64,000 nucleotides of DNA, from contig CAYRPN010000017.1 in assembly GCA_964426135.1 (NCBI GenBank), positions 1 to 64,000 on the forward strand, in the 5' to 3' direction. Every line of letters starts with the position of its first letter. The stretch's first letter is position 1. A program made the translations under genes and the position numbers. Shown here one piece after another: positions 28,012 through 36,666 of this stretch. The DNA comes from CAYRPN01 sp964426135. GTDB lineage: Bacteria > Planctomycetota > Phycisphaerae > Phycisphaerales > Phycisphaeraceae. The notes beneath the pieces were generated by a model, which made no database searches, had not been told where the DNA came from, and saw nothing but the letters and a program-made list of their open reading frames with translations.

Positions 28012-30063
28012 ATGCCTGCCTACACCACCCCGGACATCCGCAACATTGCCCTCATCGGCCACACGCACTGTGGCAAGACCAGTCTGACCGAGTCGCTGCT
28101 CAAAGCGGGCGGCGCGATTCACACGCTGGGTCTCGTCGAGAAAGGCACCACCGTTTCCGATTACACCGACGAGGAAAAGGCACGCGGGGCGAGCATTTAC
28201 AACTCCGTCGTCCACTGCGACTACAAGGGCAAACGGATCAACATCATCGACACGCCCGGCTCGCCGGACTTCGCGGGGCAGGCGATCGCGGCACTGTATG
28301 CGATCGATACGGCCGTGCTGGTGATCAATGCGGCGACCGGCGTGGAGCCCAACTCGCGCCGGCTGTTTCAGAAGGCGGGCGAGTGCGGCGTGTGCCGGAT
28401 GATCATCATCAACCGCATCGACGCGGAGAACGTGGACATCGCCGAAGTGCTGGACCAGGTGCAGCAGACGTTCGGACCCGAGTGCATGCCGGTGAACCTG
28501 CCGGCGGGCGGGCAGACGAAGACCGTCGATTGCTTCACGGAGCGCGAAGGCGACAGCGACCTTGGGCCGGTGGCGGATCATCACCGCAAGATCGTCGAGC
28601 AGATCGTGGAGATGGACGACCAGATGGTGAACGAATACTTCGAGCGGGGCGACATCGAAGACTGGCACCGGCTGCACGAACCCTTTGAGGCGGCCCTGCG
28701 CGAAGGGCACGTCGTGCCGATCTGTTTCACGATCGCCCGGCATCACAAGGACGCGAACAAGACGCTGGGCATCACGGAACTGCTCGATTTCATCGCGGAA
28801 TGGGGACCGAATCCGATGGAAGCGAAGGAGCACCGCTTCGTGAAGGAAGACGGCAGCGAGATCGTGGCGTCGGAGGATCCGAAGCAGCCGGTGCTGGCGC
28901 ACACGTTCAAGGTGATCAACGATCGCTTCGGCAAGATGGGCGTGTTCCGCATCTTCCAGGGGCACGTGAGCAAGGAAGCGCCGGTTTATGTCGGCGATCA
29001 CAAGAAGCCGACCAAGCTCGCCCACATCTACACGGTGCAGGGCAAGGATCACCTGGAGATCGATCAAGGCATCGCCGGCGACATCTGCGGCGTGATCAAG
29101 GTGGAGGAGGTGGACATCGGCGTGGTGATGCAGTCGAGCCTCAACGGGCATTTGAAGCTCAAGGGTGAAACGTACCCGACGCCGATGCACGGACTGGCGG
29201 TGGTGAGCAAGAAGCGCGGCGACGAGCAGAAAATCGCCGACGCTTTGCACAAGATCAAGAGCGAGGATCCGACCTTCAAGATCGACCGCAATGCTGTGAC
29301 GCACGAGCTGGTGATTTATGGATTAGGCGAGCAGCACCTGCGGGTGATCCTGGACAAGATGCAGCACAAGTTCGGGCTGGAGATCGAAACGCACCCGCCC
29401 AAGATCGCGTACAAGGAAACGATCAGCACCAAGGCGGAAGGCCATCACCGGCACAAGAAGCAGACGGGCGGCGCGGGACAGTTCGGCGAGGTGTATCTGC
29501 GTGTGGTTCCGCTGGAGCGCGGCAAAGGCTTCGAATTCGTGGATGACACCTTCGGCGGCCACCCGCCCAAGCAGTATCTGCCCGCCATCGAGAAAGGCGT
29601 GCGCATGGTGCTTGAGCACGGCTGCGTCGCCGGCTATCCGATCCAGGATGTGCGCGTGGAGGTCTACGACGGCAAGCACCACGACGTGGACTCGAAGGAA
29701 ATCGCCTTCATCTCCGCCGGGAAAAAGGCATTCATGGACGCGGTCGCCAAGGCCAGGCCCGTGGTGCTCGAACCGATCGTCACCATCGAGATCACGGTGC
29801 CGAACCAGTACATGGGCGACATCACGGGCGACCTGTCCGGCAAGCGCGGCCGCATCCAGACGACGGACATGCTGGCGGGCGACCTGAGCGTGATCAAGGC
29901 GCTGGTGCCGCTGTCGGAAGTGACGAACTACCAAAGCCAGCTCAAGAGCGTGACCGCCGGGCAAGGCAGCTACACGATGGAACTGAGCCACTACGATCCG
30001 GTGCCGGGCAATATTCAGGCGCAGATCGTGGCGGCGTACAAGCCGCGGGTGGAGGAGGATTGA
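28012..30063 (+). CDS. Elongation factor G-like GTPase (EF-G2 type)
   Basis: 683 residues from the ATG at 28012, with all EF-G domains. The G domain has P-loop GHTHCGKT (16-23), switch-II DTPG and a G4 motif read as NRID rather than the usual NKxD. Domain II (VLAHTFKVINDRFGKMGVFRIFQG) carries the EF-G2-type insertion pattern, followed by domain III (EQHLRVILDKMQHKFG), domain IV (GGAGQFGEVYLRVVPLERG) and domain V (QTTDMLAGDLSVIKALVPLSEV). Length and motifs fit the paralogous EF-G2/FusA2 group rather than the main translocase. Its cellular role is uncertain. The leader holds element R3. Confidence 0.9.
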   Translation: MPAYTTPDIRNIALIGHTHCGKTSLTESLLKAGGAIHTLGLVEKGTTVSDYTDEEKARGASIYNSVVHCDYKGKRINIIDTPGSPDFAGQAIAALYAIDTAVLVINAATGVEPNSRRLFQKAGECGVCRMIIINRIDAENVDIAEVLDQVQQTFGPECMPVNLPAGGQTKTVDCFTEREGDSDLGPVADHHRKIVEQIVEMDDQMVNEYFERGDIEDWHRLHEPFEAALREGHVVPICFTIARHHKDANKTLGITELLDFIAEWGPNPMEAKEHRFVKEDGSEIVASEDPKQPVLAHTFKVINDRFGKMGVFRIFQGHVSKEAPVYVGDHKKPTKLAHIYTVQGKDHLEIDQGIAGDICGVIKVEEVDIGVVMQSSLNGHLKLKGETYPTPMHGLAVVSKKRGDEQKIADALHKIKSEDPTFKIDRNAVTHELVIYGLGEQHLRVILDKMQHKFGLEIETHPPKIAYKETISTKAEGHHRHKKQTGGAGQFGEVYLRVVPLERGKGFEFVDDTFGGHPPKQYLPAIEKGVRMVLEHGCVAGYPIQDVRVEVYDGKHHDVDSKEIAFISAGKKAFMDAVAKARPVVLEPIVTIEITVPNQYMGDITGDLSGKRGRIQTTDMLAGDLSVIKALVPLSEVTNYQSQLKSVTAGQGSYTMELSHYDPVPGNIQAQIVAAYKPRVEED

Positions 30064-30140
30064 ACGGCTCGCTGTGGTCGAGGATCGAGACTTGCGGAAC
30101 TTTCGCGGAAGAACGTCGCGGCTGCGAAGGCGATGTCAAG

Positions 30141-30428
30141 TCAGAGCCCTTCATAACCACGATACACCATCTCGCGAGGACCGATGCGGACGATGAGGAC
30201 AGTGACACGTTCGCTAACGATTCGATAGATCGCTCGGTACTTGCCGATCCGAAGGCGACGCAAACCGTTTCCCTTTCCTCTCATCGGAATGCTGTCGGTC
30301 GGCGTTGGATCGTCAGCAAGTTCCATCAACGAATCATAAATCTCATCGCGCAGCGTTCTTTCGAGGCTGTCGAGATACCGCGCTGCCGTCGGCAATAGCA
30401 CAACTTCGTAGGAATGCCCCCCATTCAT
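30141..30428 (-). CDS. RelE/ParE-family toxin
   Basis: 95 residues from the ATG at 30428: SYEVVLLPTAARYLDSLERTLRDEIYDSLMELADDP then LRRLRIGKYRAIYRIVSERVTVLIVRIGPREMVYR. This is the compact RelE fold, in which Arg/Lys in the middle strands and the C-terminal Arg cleave ribosome-bound mRNA. The start overlaps the antitoxin stop (ATGA at 30425-30428), so the two are co-translated. A longer in-frame extension upstream is not needed. Probably functional; the target is not determined. Confidence 0.86.
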   Translation of the reverse strand: MNGGHSYEVVLLPTAARYLDSLERTLRDEIYDSLMELADDPTPTDSIPMRGKGNGLRRLRIGKYRAIYRIVSERVTVLIVRIGPREMVYRGYEGL

Positions 30429-30742
30429 GCTCGAACCGCCTTTCGCGCCTTCTTTTTCGGTCGAACCCTCCGGCCCTTGTCTAGCCCCCATCGGCGGCCC
30501 AGTTCCGCCAGCGGAATCGGCTTCTCGCCCTTCGCCTCCGCCTCCGCTTCCGCCTTGAGCGCTTCGTTGGCCCAGAACTCGTCCTCCGCGCGGCGGAGCA
30601 GTTTCAAATCATCCATCGACACCAGCGCCGCCACACCCTTACCCCTTCTCTCCAGAACGATGCGGTCTCCGCTGTACGCCACGCGGTTCAATGCGTCAGC
30701 CATGTGCTTGCGGATTTCAACGATGTTCATCGAACGGTCCAT
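30425..30742 (-). CDS. Phd/YefM-family antitoxin
   Basis: 105 residues. The N-terminal ~60 residues match Phd/YefM: MNIVEIRKHMADALNRVAYSGDRIVLERRGKGVAALVSMDDLKLL, where the beta-hairpin and helix dimerise and bind operator DNA. The C-terminal tail, rich in Ala/Glu/Lys (ALKAEAEAEAKGEKP), is the disordered toxin-binding part. It is upstream of and overlaps the RelE gene, the usual order. The second ATG (MNIVEI, codon 5) is an equally good start. The pair is likely autoregulated. Confidence 0.86.
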   Translation of the reverse strand: MDRSMNIVEIRKHMADALNRVAYSGDRIVLERRGKGVAALVSMDDLKLLRRAEDEFWANEALKAEAEAEAKGEKPIPLAELGRRWGLDKGRRVRPKKKARKAVRA

Positions 30743-30882
30743 GCATAGTCTCCCAGGATCACATCAACGCCATGATGTACATCAGCAACATTATCGACAC
30801 GAGCGGACTTCAAATCAAGAAGCCCTGCATTGAAATGATTCCTGAAAGGAGCTTCGGGCCCGCGGCGATGAGCGCCTGCCGA

Positions 30883-33800
30883 TCAGCTCAGCAGCATCTC
30901 CAGATCCTGCCGGGTCAGCGAACGCAGCAGGTTCTCCTGCCCGCCCACGATCGCGTCGGCGAGCTTTTTCTTCTTCTGCTGCAACTCGGCGATGCGCTGC
31001 TCCACGGTGTCCTTGCAGATCAGGCGGTAGGCGAAAACGTGCCGCGTCTGGCCGATGCGGTGGGCGCGGTCGATCGCCTGCTGCTCCACCGCCGGGTTCC
31101 ACCACGGATCGAGAATGAACACGTAATCCGCCGCGGTCAGGTTCAGGCCCAGCCCGCCCGCCTTGAGGCTGATGAGGAAGACGGGGCACTTCGGATCCTT
31201 CTGGAACCGCTCGACGGGCGCCTTGCGGTCCTGCGTCTTGCCGTCGAGGTATTCGTAGACGATGCCGGTCTCATCGAGGCGTTTGCGCACGATGGCGAGC
31301 ATCGACGTGAACTGGCTGAACACCAGCGCCTTGTGCCCTTCGTCGATCAGTTCGGACAGATTGTCGAGCAGCGCTTCCATCTTCGCGCTGGGCTGGTCGA
31401 TGCGTTTCTCGTCGATCAGGCCCGGATGGCACGCGGCCTGCCGCAGGCGGAGCAGAGCCTCGAGCACCATCATGGACATGCCGGACTTCGCCGCACCGGA
31501 GAAGACGGAGCCTTCGCCGCCTGTGGCATGGCCGCCTGAAGCGGCCATGCCGGCCTGCGTGCCCGGCGCACCGTCGAGCTTGCTCAGCAGGTTGCCGCGA
31601 TAAAACGCCAGCAGATCGTCGTAGACCTTGCGCTGTGCCGATTCCATCTCGCAGACGATCGTCTGCTCCGTCTTGTCGGGCAGTTCCGTGAGCACCTGCT
31701 GCTTGGTGCGGCGGAGTATGAAGGGCTTGAGCGCCTTGCTCGCCGCCTGCGCCAGGTCGAGATTGCGGGCATCGTCCAGGGACGAAGGCAGTTCGACATC
31801 CCAATCATCGTCGTCGGCATCGCCTTGGCCTTCGGCGGGCGCGCCAGGCGAGCTGACGCCCTGGGTGCCTGGGGAGTCCTGGGCATGGCTCCTTGAAGCG
31901 GCCGTGCCGGTTGAGGCGTTGCTCTCCGAAGCGCCGTCCGCATCGATCGTGCCGATCTCGTTCGCCTCGTCGTCCGCGCTGCCGTTGCGTCCGCCGCCGC
32001 GCGGCCCGCGCAGAAGTTCGGTGAAGCGCGTGCCCGCGCCGAGCATGCCGGGATTCAGGAACTCAAAGATCGACCACAAATCGCCCAGGTGATTCTCCAC
32101 CGGCGTTCCGGTCAGCGCGAGGCGGTGCCGGCAATTGAGCAATCGCGCCGCCTTGGCGACCTGCGCGCCGGGGTTCTTGATCGCCTGTGCTTCGTCGAGG
32201 ACGACGTAGTTGAAATCGACGTCGCGCAGCCGGGCGATGTCCCGGCGAAGCAGTCCGTAGCTGGTGATCACCACGTCCGTCTTCTTCAGGGCGTCGAGCA
32301 GGCCGGCCCGTTCCGCGCCGCTGTAGGCGACGACCTTCAGATCGGGCGTGAATCGCGCCGCCTCGTCGAGCCAGTTGAACACGACCGAGCGCGGGGCGAC
32401 GACGAGGCTCGGCGCGGATTTGAGATTTCGGATTTCGGATTTCGGATTGGATCCGTTCGTCGCGGGCTTCTGTCCTCGGTCTCCCGTCTCCTGTCTCCTG
32501 CCCCCTGCTTCCTTCTCTTCCGCGATGGCCTGGAACATGGCAAGAACTTGCACGGTCTTGCCCAGACCCATATCGTCCGCCAGCACGCCGCCCATGCCGA
32601 ACCACTTCAGGAAGTTGAGCCAGCCCAGTCCCTCGCGCTGATACGGGCGCAGCTCGCCCTTGAAACTCGGCGTCGGGTTGCCCGGCTCGATGCGGTCGAA
32701 CCGCCGCAACCGCTGCCGCGCCGATGCGAACTGCTCATCCACGTCGACCAGCGACTGCTCATCGAGCAGCACGTCCAGCAGCGCCGCCTGGCTGGACTTG
32801 AAGACCAGGTGGTCGCCCTCGGCGACGCCCAGCGCCGTGAGCAGGCCGTGCTGCCGGAGCCAGTCTTCCGGGAGCATGGCGTGGGAGCCGTCGCCCAGTT
32901 CGATGAGCGACTGGCCGGCGCGGGCGGCTTCGAGAATCTGCGGCAGCGGGACGGTCTGCTCGCCGTTCTCCGTCTGGAATTTCACGCCGCCGTGCACCTC
33001 GAACCAGTCGATGCCGCTGCGGATGGAAAGGCGCGGCGCGGTGGCGGCGCGGATGACGTGGCGATCCGCCCGCACGCGCCACCCCTCGGCAATCAGCACG
33101 CCGGCGACATGGGGCAACTGCTTCACCGGCAGCAGCAGCGGATATTCGCTGATCACCGGGTTGGCGCGGAAACCGAGCATCGCCAGCCGCTCCAGGTATT
33201 GCCGTTCGCGGCGAAGATCGCGGCGGATCAGGCCCGTTTGCGCCGCGGCGGGAGCGACGTGCCCGGCCCCGTCCGCCGCCGCCGCTTCGTGTCCGGCGGA
33301 CGCATCCACGGAAGCCTCCACACTGATCGATGCATCCGTCGGCGCGGCGACGAACCGGCCGGCCTGCCCCGCATCCACGCGGTGCGCTGCGTATTCGAAC
33401 CACATTTTCGCCACGAGCTGCTTGCTCGCCGGCGCGCCGTTGGCGGGCTGCGTCGGACTGAAAATATCCAGGTGCGGATTCGGCTCCACGTGATGCTGCA
33501 TCAGCGCGACATCGGCAGGCAGATCGATTTCCGGCAGATCGGGCATCAACTGCATGCGCTCGAGAAACCGTGGCACATCGCCATGAGGCACGACCAGCGG
33601 CTCCGGCATCGCGGCTCGGCGCTCGTCCTCGCGAAAATGGGAGACCCAGCGGAACGCCTCGCGATCATCGAACTGTGCCGCCACGTTGCCCGCGAACACC
33701 AGCCCGTCGGGACCGCCGACGATCAACCGCGGATGGCCCACGCTCATGCGGTCCTCGCCGCGGCGAAGCTCCACGAAAATCTCCAGGCCTTCATCCACAT

Positions 33801-34671
33801 GCCGGCCCACCATCCAGAGCATCCACGGATCGGGACACGCATCCCACTGCAACACGCGCGGCGGCAGCGTGCCCTGATCGATCAGGCAGCGCCGCGTCTC
33901 GATCATCCGCCGGATCATCGCTCGCCAGGTTCCCGTCGGCAGCCGGAACGCCGAGCGGCGCCGGTGATCCGTGGCCCAGTCGCCGCTGTCCCACTGATCC
34001 ACCCAGGTGGCTCCCAGGAGCAGTCCGCAGATTTCGCGATCAACCGGATCGGTCAGTTCGTTCATGACCTCGTCGCTGATGCGGAACGGCTTGAGCCCGC
34101 CCCAGCCCGCGCGGCGGCCCAGGCGATAGCGCACTTCCACCACCAGCCCGCCATGCTGCGTCGAAAGGTCGGGGCTGACCACATAGGCGAGTTGCCGCGA
34201 ATCGACCAGCGGCAGCGCCGCGGAGGCCGGCTGCGGCGCGGCGAAAATGCGCGGCGGGGAGAGCAATGTGAGCCGGCTCATCCACGCGGGCTCGGCGGCG
34301 CGCTGCGGGCGCTGGCCGGCGTCGCGCTTGCGGGCCTTGGGCGGCTGGGGCTTCAGGTCCGCCTGCTCGATGCTCTGAGCCGGCGCGCCGTCGCCCGCCA
34401 TCACGCCTTCCTTCTCCAGCGTCAGCAGCGTCGCCCAGATGTGCTTGCAGTACTGGCCGTCGCGGAACTGCGCGCAGGTGCAACTGGCGTTGGCGCCGTC
34501 GTCGGTGTGCCGGAAGATGACTGAGTAATCTTCGTTGCCGGTGACCGTGGCGCGAGCCAGTTCATCGGCCTGCGGCGACTGCTGGCGCACGCGCCCGCCG
34601 TCGAAATAATCGCGCCCGCGCTGCCGCGCGATGCTCGAAAAATGAGGGGCCCAGGTGGCAATCAGCGTCAC
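30883..34671 (-). CDS. SWIM zinc-finger SNF2-family helicase with repeat-derived inserts
   Basis: 1262 residues from a GTG at 34671 (GGAG six bases upstream; a fitting promoter lies at 34711-34738). The frame continues upstream only through minisatellite sequence. An N-terminal SWIM finger (C64-x-C66-x8-C75-x-H77) precedes a ~600-residue middle, then the SNF2 motor: Walker A DDMGLGKT near 700-708, DEAQ near 825, LTGTPVENHLGDLWSI, FILRRTK, and motifs V/VI FLISLKAGGLGLNLTAADYVF and DRAHRIGQTR. Three in-frame inserts break the motor: residues about 717-751 right after Walker A, about 894-959, and about 1030-1057. Each contains sequence found elsewhere as intergenic repeats. It is probably a DNA-dependent translocase; activity with the inserts is untested. 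Confidence 0.9.
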   Translation of the reverse strand: MTLIATWAPHFSSIARQRGRDYFDGGRVRQQSPQADELARATVTGNEDYSVIFRHTDDGANASCTCAQFRDGQYCKHIWATLLTLEKEGVMAGDGAPAQSIEQADLKPQPPKARKRDAGQRPQRAAEPAWMSRLTLLSPPRIFAAPQPASAALPLVDSRQLAYVVSPDLSTQHGGLVVEVRYRLGRRAGWGGLKPFRISDEVMNELTDPVDREICGLLLGATWVDQWDSGDWATDHRRRSAFRLPTGTWRAMIRRMIETRRCLIDQGTLPPRVLQWDACPDPWMLWMVGRHVDEGLEIFVELRRGEDRMSVGHPRLIVGGPDGLVFAGNVAAQFDDREAFRWVSHFREDERRAAMPEPLVVPHGDVPRFLERMQLMPDLPEIDLPADVALMQHHVEPNPHLDIFSPTQPANGAPASKQLVAKMWFEYAAHRVDAGQAGRFVAAPTDASISVEASVDASAGHEAAAADGAGHVAPAAAQTGLIRRDLRRERQYLERLAMLGFRANPVISEYPLLLPVKQLPHVAGVLIAEGWRVRADRHVIRAATAPRLSIRSGIDWFEVHGGVKFQTENGEQTVPLPQILEAARAGQSLIELGDGSHAMLPEDWLRQHGLLTALGVAEGDHLVFKSSQAALLDVLLDEQSLVDVDEQFASARQRLRRFDRIEPGNPTPSFKGELRPYQREGLGWLNFLKWFGMGGVLADDMGLGKTVQVLAMFQAIAEEKEAGGRRQETGDRGQKPATNGSNPKSEIRNLKSAPSLVVAPRSVVFNWLDEAARFTPDLKVVAYSGAERAGLLDALKKTDVVITSYGLLRRDIARLRDVDFNYVVLDEAQAIKNPGAQVAKAARLLNCRHRLALTGTPVENHLGDLWSIFEFLNPGMLGAGTRFTELLRGPRGGGRNGSADDEANEIGTIDADGASESNASTGTAASRSHAQDSPGTQGVSSPGAPAEGQGDADDDDWDVELPSSLDDARNLDLAQAASKALKPFILRRTKQQVLTELPDKTEQTIVCEMESAQRKVYDDLLAFYRGNLLSKLDGAPGTQAGMAASGGHATGGEGSVFSGAAKSGMSMMVLEALLRLRQAACHPGLIDEKRIDQPSAKMEALLDNLSELIDEGHKALVFSQFTSMLAIVRKRLDETGIVYEYLDGKTQDRKAPVERFQKDPKCPVFLISLKAGGLGLNLTAADYVFILDPWWNPAVEQQAIDRAHRIGQTRHVFAYRLICKDTVEQRIAELQQKKKKLADAIVGGQENLLRSLTRQDLEMLLS
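31525..32520. repeat. Repeat-derived segments inside the SNF2 gene
   Basis: Three intragenic segments look like intergenic repeats. At 31525-31551 a 27-bp palindrome (arms GGCATGGCCGC and GCGGCCATGCC) and at 31882-31908 a diverged copy each lie in an insert. At 32418-32520 a minisatellite with TTTCGGATTTCGGATTTCGG followed by a CTCCCGTCTCCTGTCTCCTG tract fills the first insert. All three keep the helicase frame open. Confidence 0.78.
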
Positions 34672-34710
34672 AAAATCTCCACGTCGAGGCGGGAAAAAGC
34701 CAAGTCGTCC

Positions 34711-34738
34711 AGTGTAGCGGTCTTTACGGGAGGAGCAA
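34711..34738 (-). promoter_or_regulatory. Likely promoter of the SNF2 gene
   Basis: On the minus strand TTGCTC (34738-34733) and TACACT (34716-34711) are separated by 16 bases. The -10 lies 39 bases before the GTG at 34671. It supports that start and explains why the upstream minisatellite frame is not coding. Confidence 0.45.
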
Positions 34739-34770
34739 CGCGGCGGTCTATAATCCCGCGAGCGTGTGGT

Positions 34771-34982
34771 GGTGAGGTGAGGGGGTGAGTGAGTGAGGGG
34801 GTGAGTGGGTGAGTGGGTGAATGGGTGAAAAGAGCGCATCACGAGTCCGCCATTTTCAATTTGCAATTGACAATTTTCAATTTTCAATTTTCAATTTTCA
34901 ATTTTCCATTTTTTCGACGTCCCACCCTCGAACCCCCAACCCCCAACCCCCAACCCCCAACCCCAACCCCCAACCCCAGCCC
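34771..34982. repeat. Three adjacent minisatellite tracts
   Basis: 34771-34833 has an 8-bp GTGAGTGG-type repeat, 34853-34912 a 7-bp CAATTTT repeat (about eight units), and 34921-34982 a 7-bp CCCCCAA repeat that ends at the start codon of the Memo-like gene. They separate divergent genes. The CAATTTT type recurs at 55090-55135 and 59683-59730. Confidence 0.93.
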
Positions 34983-34983
34983 C

Positions 34984-35817
34984 ATGCTTCTACGCCCCGC
35001 CGCCGTCGCAGGCCGCTTCTATCCCGGCGATCCGCACGAATTGCGCACCGCCGTTCTGCGGTATCTGGCCGAGGCCAAGCGCCAGGCCGCCGGCGATTCG
35101 CACGGCCGGCTCAAGGCGATCATCGCGCCGCACGCGGGCTACATCTACAGCGGCCCCATCGCCGGCAGCGCGTTCGCCGCGATGAGCGAACGGCGCGGCC
35201 GGGTCAAGCGCGTCGTGCTCATCGGGCCATCGCACTATCTCGCGTTCACCGGCATTGCCGCCAGCAGTGCCGACGCATTCGCCACGCCGCTGGGCCTGGT
35301 GCCGGTTGATCGCGAGGCGATGGCGCTCGCCGCGTCGCTGCCTTTTGTGCATGAGATCGAGGAAGCGCACAGCCGTGAGCATGGACTGGAGGTTCATCTG
35401 CCGTTCCTCCAGGCAACGCTCGGCGATCCCGCGGCTCTCGAATCGAGCGTCGCCACCGGATTCACGATCGCCCCCTTTGTCTTCGGCGATTGCACCGGCG
35501 AGCAAGTGGCGCAGCTCATCGAACTGCTCTGGGGCGGCGACGAAACGATCTTCTCCATCAGCTCGGATCTCTCCCACTATCACGACGACGCGACGGCCCA
35601 GGGCATGGACGCGCTGACCGCATGGGCCATCGAATCGCTGGCGCCTAACGACATCGCCCATGATCAGGCGTGCGGCCGGCGCGCCATCCAAGGCATGCTC
35701 ATCGCCGCGCGGCAGCATCACCTGCGTGTGAAGACGCTGGACCTGCGCAACAGCGGCGACACCGCCGGCCCGCGCGATCAGGTGGTCGGATACGGCGCGT
35801 GGGAGTTCCGGGCGTAA
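34984..35817 (+). CDS. Memo-like protein (AmmeMemoRadiSam system protein B)
   Basis: 277 residues of the Memo family, whose fold resembles non-haem iron dioxygenases. Start MLLRPAAVAGRFYPGDPHEL is the standard N-terminus. Seen motifs are IIAPHAGYIYSGPIAGSAF, LIGPSHYLAFTGIAASSADAF, EHGLEVHLPFLQ and ISSDLSHYHDDA, with His/Asp residues of the putative metal site intact. Its usual partners, an AMMECR1 protein and a radical SAM enzyme, are not adjacent. A convergent small membrane-protein gene follows after 11 bases. Function unknown; a role in an unusual modification has been proposed for the family. Confidence 0.93.
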   Translation: MLLRPAAVAGRFYPGDPHELRTAVLRYLAEAKRQAAGDSHGRLKAIIAPHAGYIYSGPIAGSAFAAMSERRGRVKRVVLIGPSHYLAFTGIAASSADAFATPLGLVPVDREAMALAASLPFVHEIEEAHSREHGLEVHLPFLQATLGDPAALESSVATGFTIAPFVFGDCTGEQVAQLIELLWGGDETIFSISSDLSHYHDDATAQGMDALTAWAIESLAPNDIAHDQACGRRAIQGMLIAARQHHLRVKTLDLRNSGDTAGPRDQVVGYGAWEFRA

Positions 35818-35828
35818 ATGGAGAGCGT

Positions 35829-36272
35829 TCAGTTGTCCGCCAGCGGCGCCAGCACGCCGAAGAACACAATCCACCACAAGGTCACGATGACGGAGATGAT
35901 CGCGCTGGCGATCAGCGCGCCCTTGCCCGTCTGCGGCGGCGAACTTCTGCCGATCTGCCCGAGGCCGGTGAATGCCATCGCCGCGCTGGCGACCGCGCAT
36001 CCCGCCGAGCCGAGCAGGAACAAGCCGATGAACGCGAGGATTTCGTCCCCTTCCTGGCCTTCCTCCGGGATCGGCTCGCCGCTGCTGACCAGCGCGTAGG
36101 TCACTCCCAGGCCGATGACACCAGCCACCACGGCGATGATCGCCAGCGTCAGCGATGTCGTCGCCAGTTTGTGGCGCTGCGGCAGTCGATCCTGTTCATC
36201 CTGATCGTCCAGATCATCGATGTCCGGTTCGCGCCAGGTCTGACGCGGCGGCAGTGGCGGAGGCATGGCCAT
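35829..36272 (-). CDS. Small membrane protein with three or four helices
   Basis: 147 residues. A Pro-rich and acidic N-terminus (PPPLPPRQ, DIDDLDDQDEQD) is followed by helices at about 40-62 (TTSLTLAIIAVVAGVIGLGVTYALV), 75-105 (EILAFIGLFLLGSAGCAVASAAMAF), and 118-142 (GALIASAIISVIVTLWWIVFFGVL). The layout resembles DUF4190-type proteins, where GLGxIG...G and K..A..G turns link helices; this family assignment is tentative. It has no obvious operon partner. Confidence 0.62.
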   Translation of the reverse strand: MAMPPPLPPRQTWREPDIDDLDDQDEQDRLPQRHKLATTSLTLAIIAVVAGVIGLGVTYALVSSGEPIPEEGQEGDEILAFIGLFLLGSAGCAVASAAMAFTGLGQIGRSSPPQTGKGALIASAIISVIVTLWWIVFFGVLAPLADN

Positions 36273-36438
36273 GATGGATGCTCGCGGAGGCTGCGAAAGA
36301 GATCGATCGCCAGCATATCACGCCGCGCCGGCTGAAGGGGTGTCGTCCATATTTGCGGCCGATCCGTGCGTGGGTGCCATGAGCAGGCGCAGGTTCGGCG
36401 GAGCTTACCCGTGTGCCTTGCGTCAACTTCGCACGGGT

Positions 36439-36541
36439 AAGGAATGGGACCGAAACAACTTCCCGATTTAGCCGGCGGGCTTGCCCGCCGAGACGCCCTC
36501 GGCGGGCAAGCCCGCCGGCTAAATGGGGGACCGCGAATTCG
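36439..36541. repeat. Palindromic element family R2, copy c
   Basis: The left end AAGGAATGGGACCGAAACAACTT fits the family, and the central GC hairpin (36473-36525, arms ATTTAGCCGGCGGGCTTGCC and complement) is intact. The right end is decayed after ATGGGGGACCGCGAATTCG. It sits in the ~390-base gap between the membrane protein gene and tpiA; the rest of that gap shows no gene. Confidence 0.85.
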
Positions 36542-36598
36542 TGAAGCACCCGGTTGAGGCACAAGCGGTCCAGATCAGCATGGCAGGTGCCACATCGC

Positions 36599-36604
36599 TA
36601 TAAT
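36599..36604 (+). promoter_or_regulatory. Putative -10 box of tpiA
   Basis: A perfect TATAAT 63 bases before the tpiA ATG, in the context CGCTATAATCCCCGC. No good -35 is seen at the right spacing. The similar CTATAATCCCGC at 34748 is not clearly tied to a gene. Confidence 0.35.
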
Positions 36605-36666
36605 CCCCGCCCTTGTCAGTCTGGCCTTCCCCCAACGCTCCTGCTCGCTCTACCGTGGAGATTCTC

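Noticed and set aside
34672..34887. N-terminal extension of the SNF2 protein
   Set aside because: It translates minisatellite text (HSPTHPLTHSPPH) and the candidate promoter region; the GTG at 34671 has a good ribosome site.
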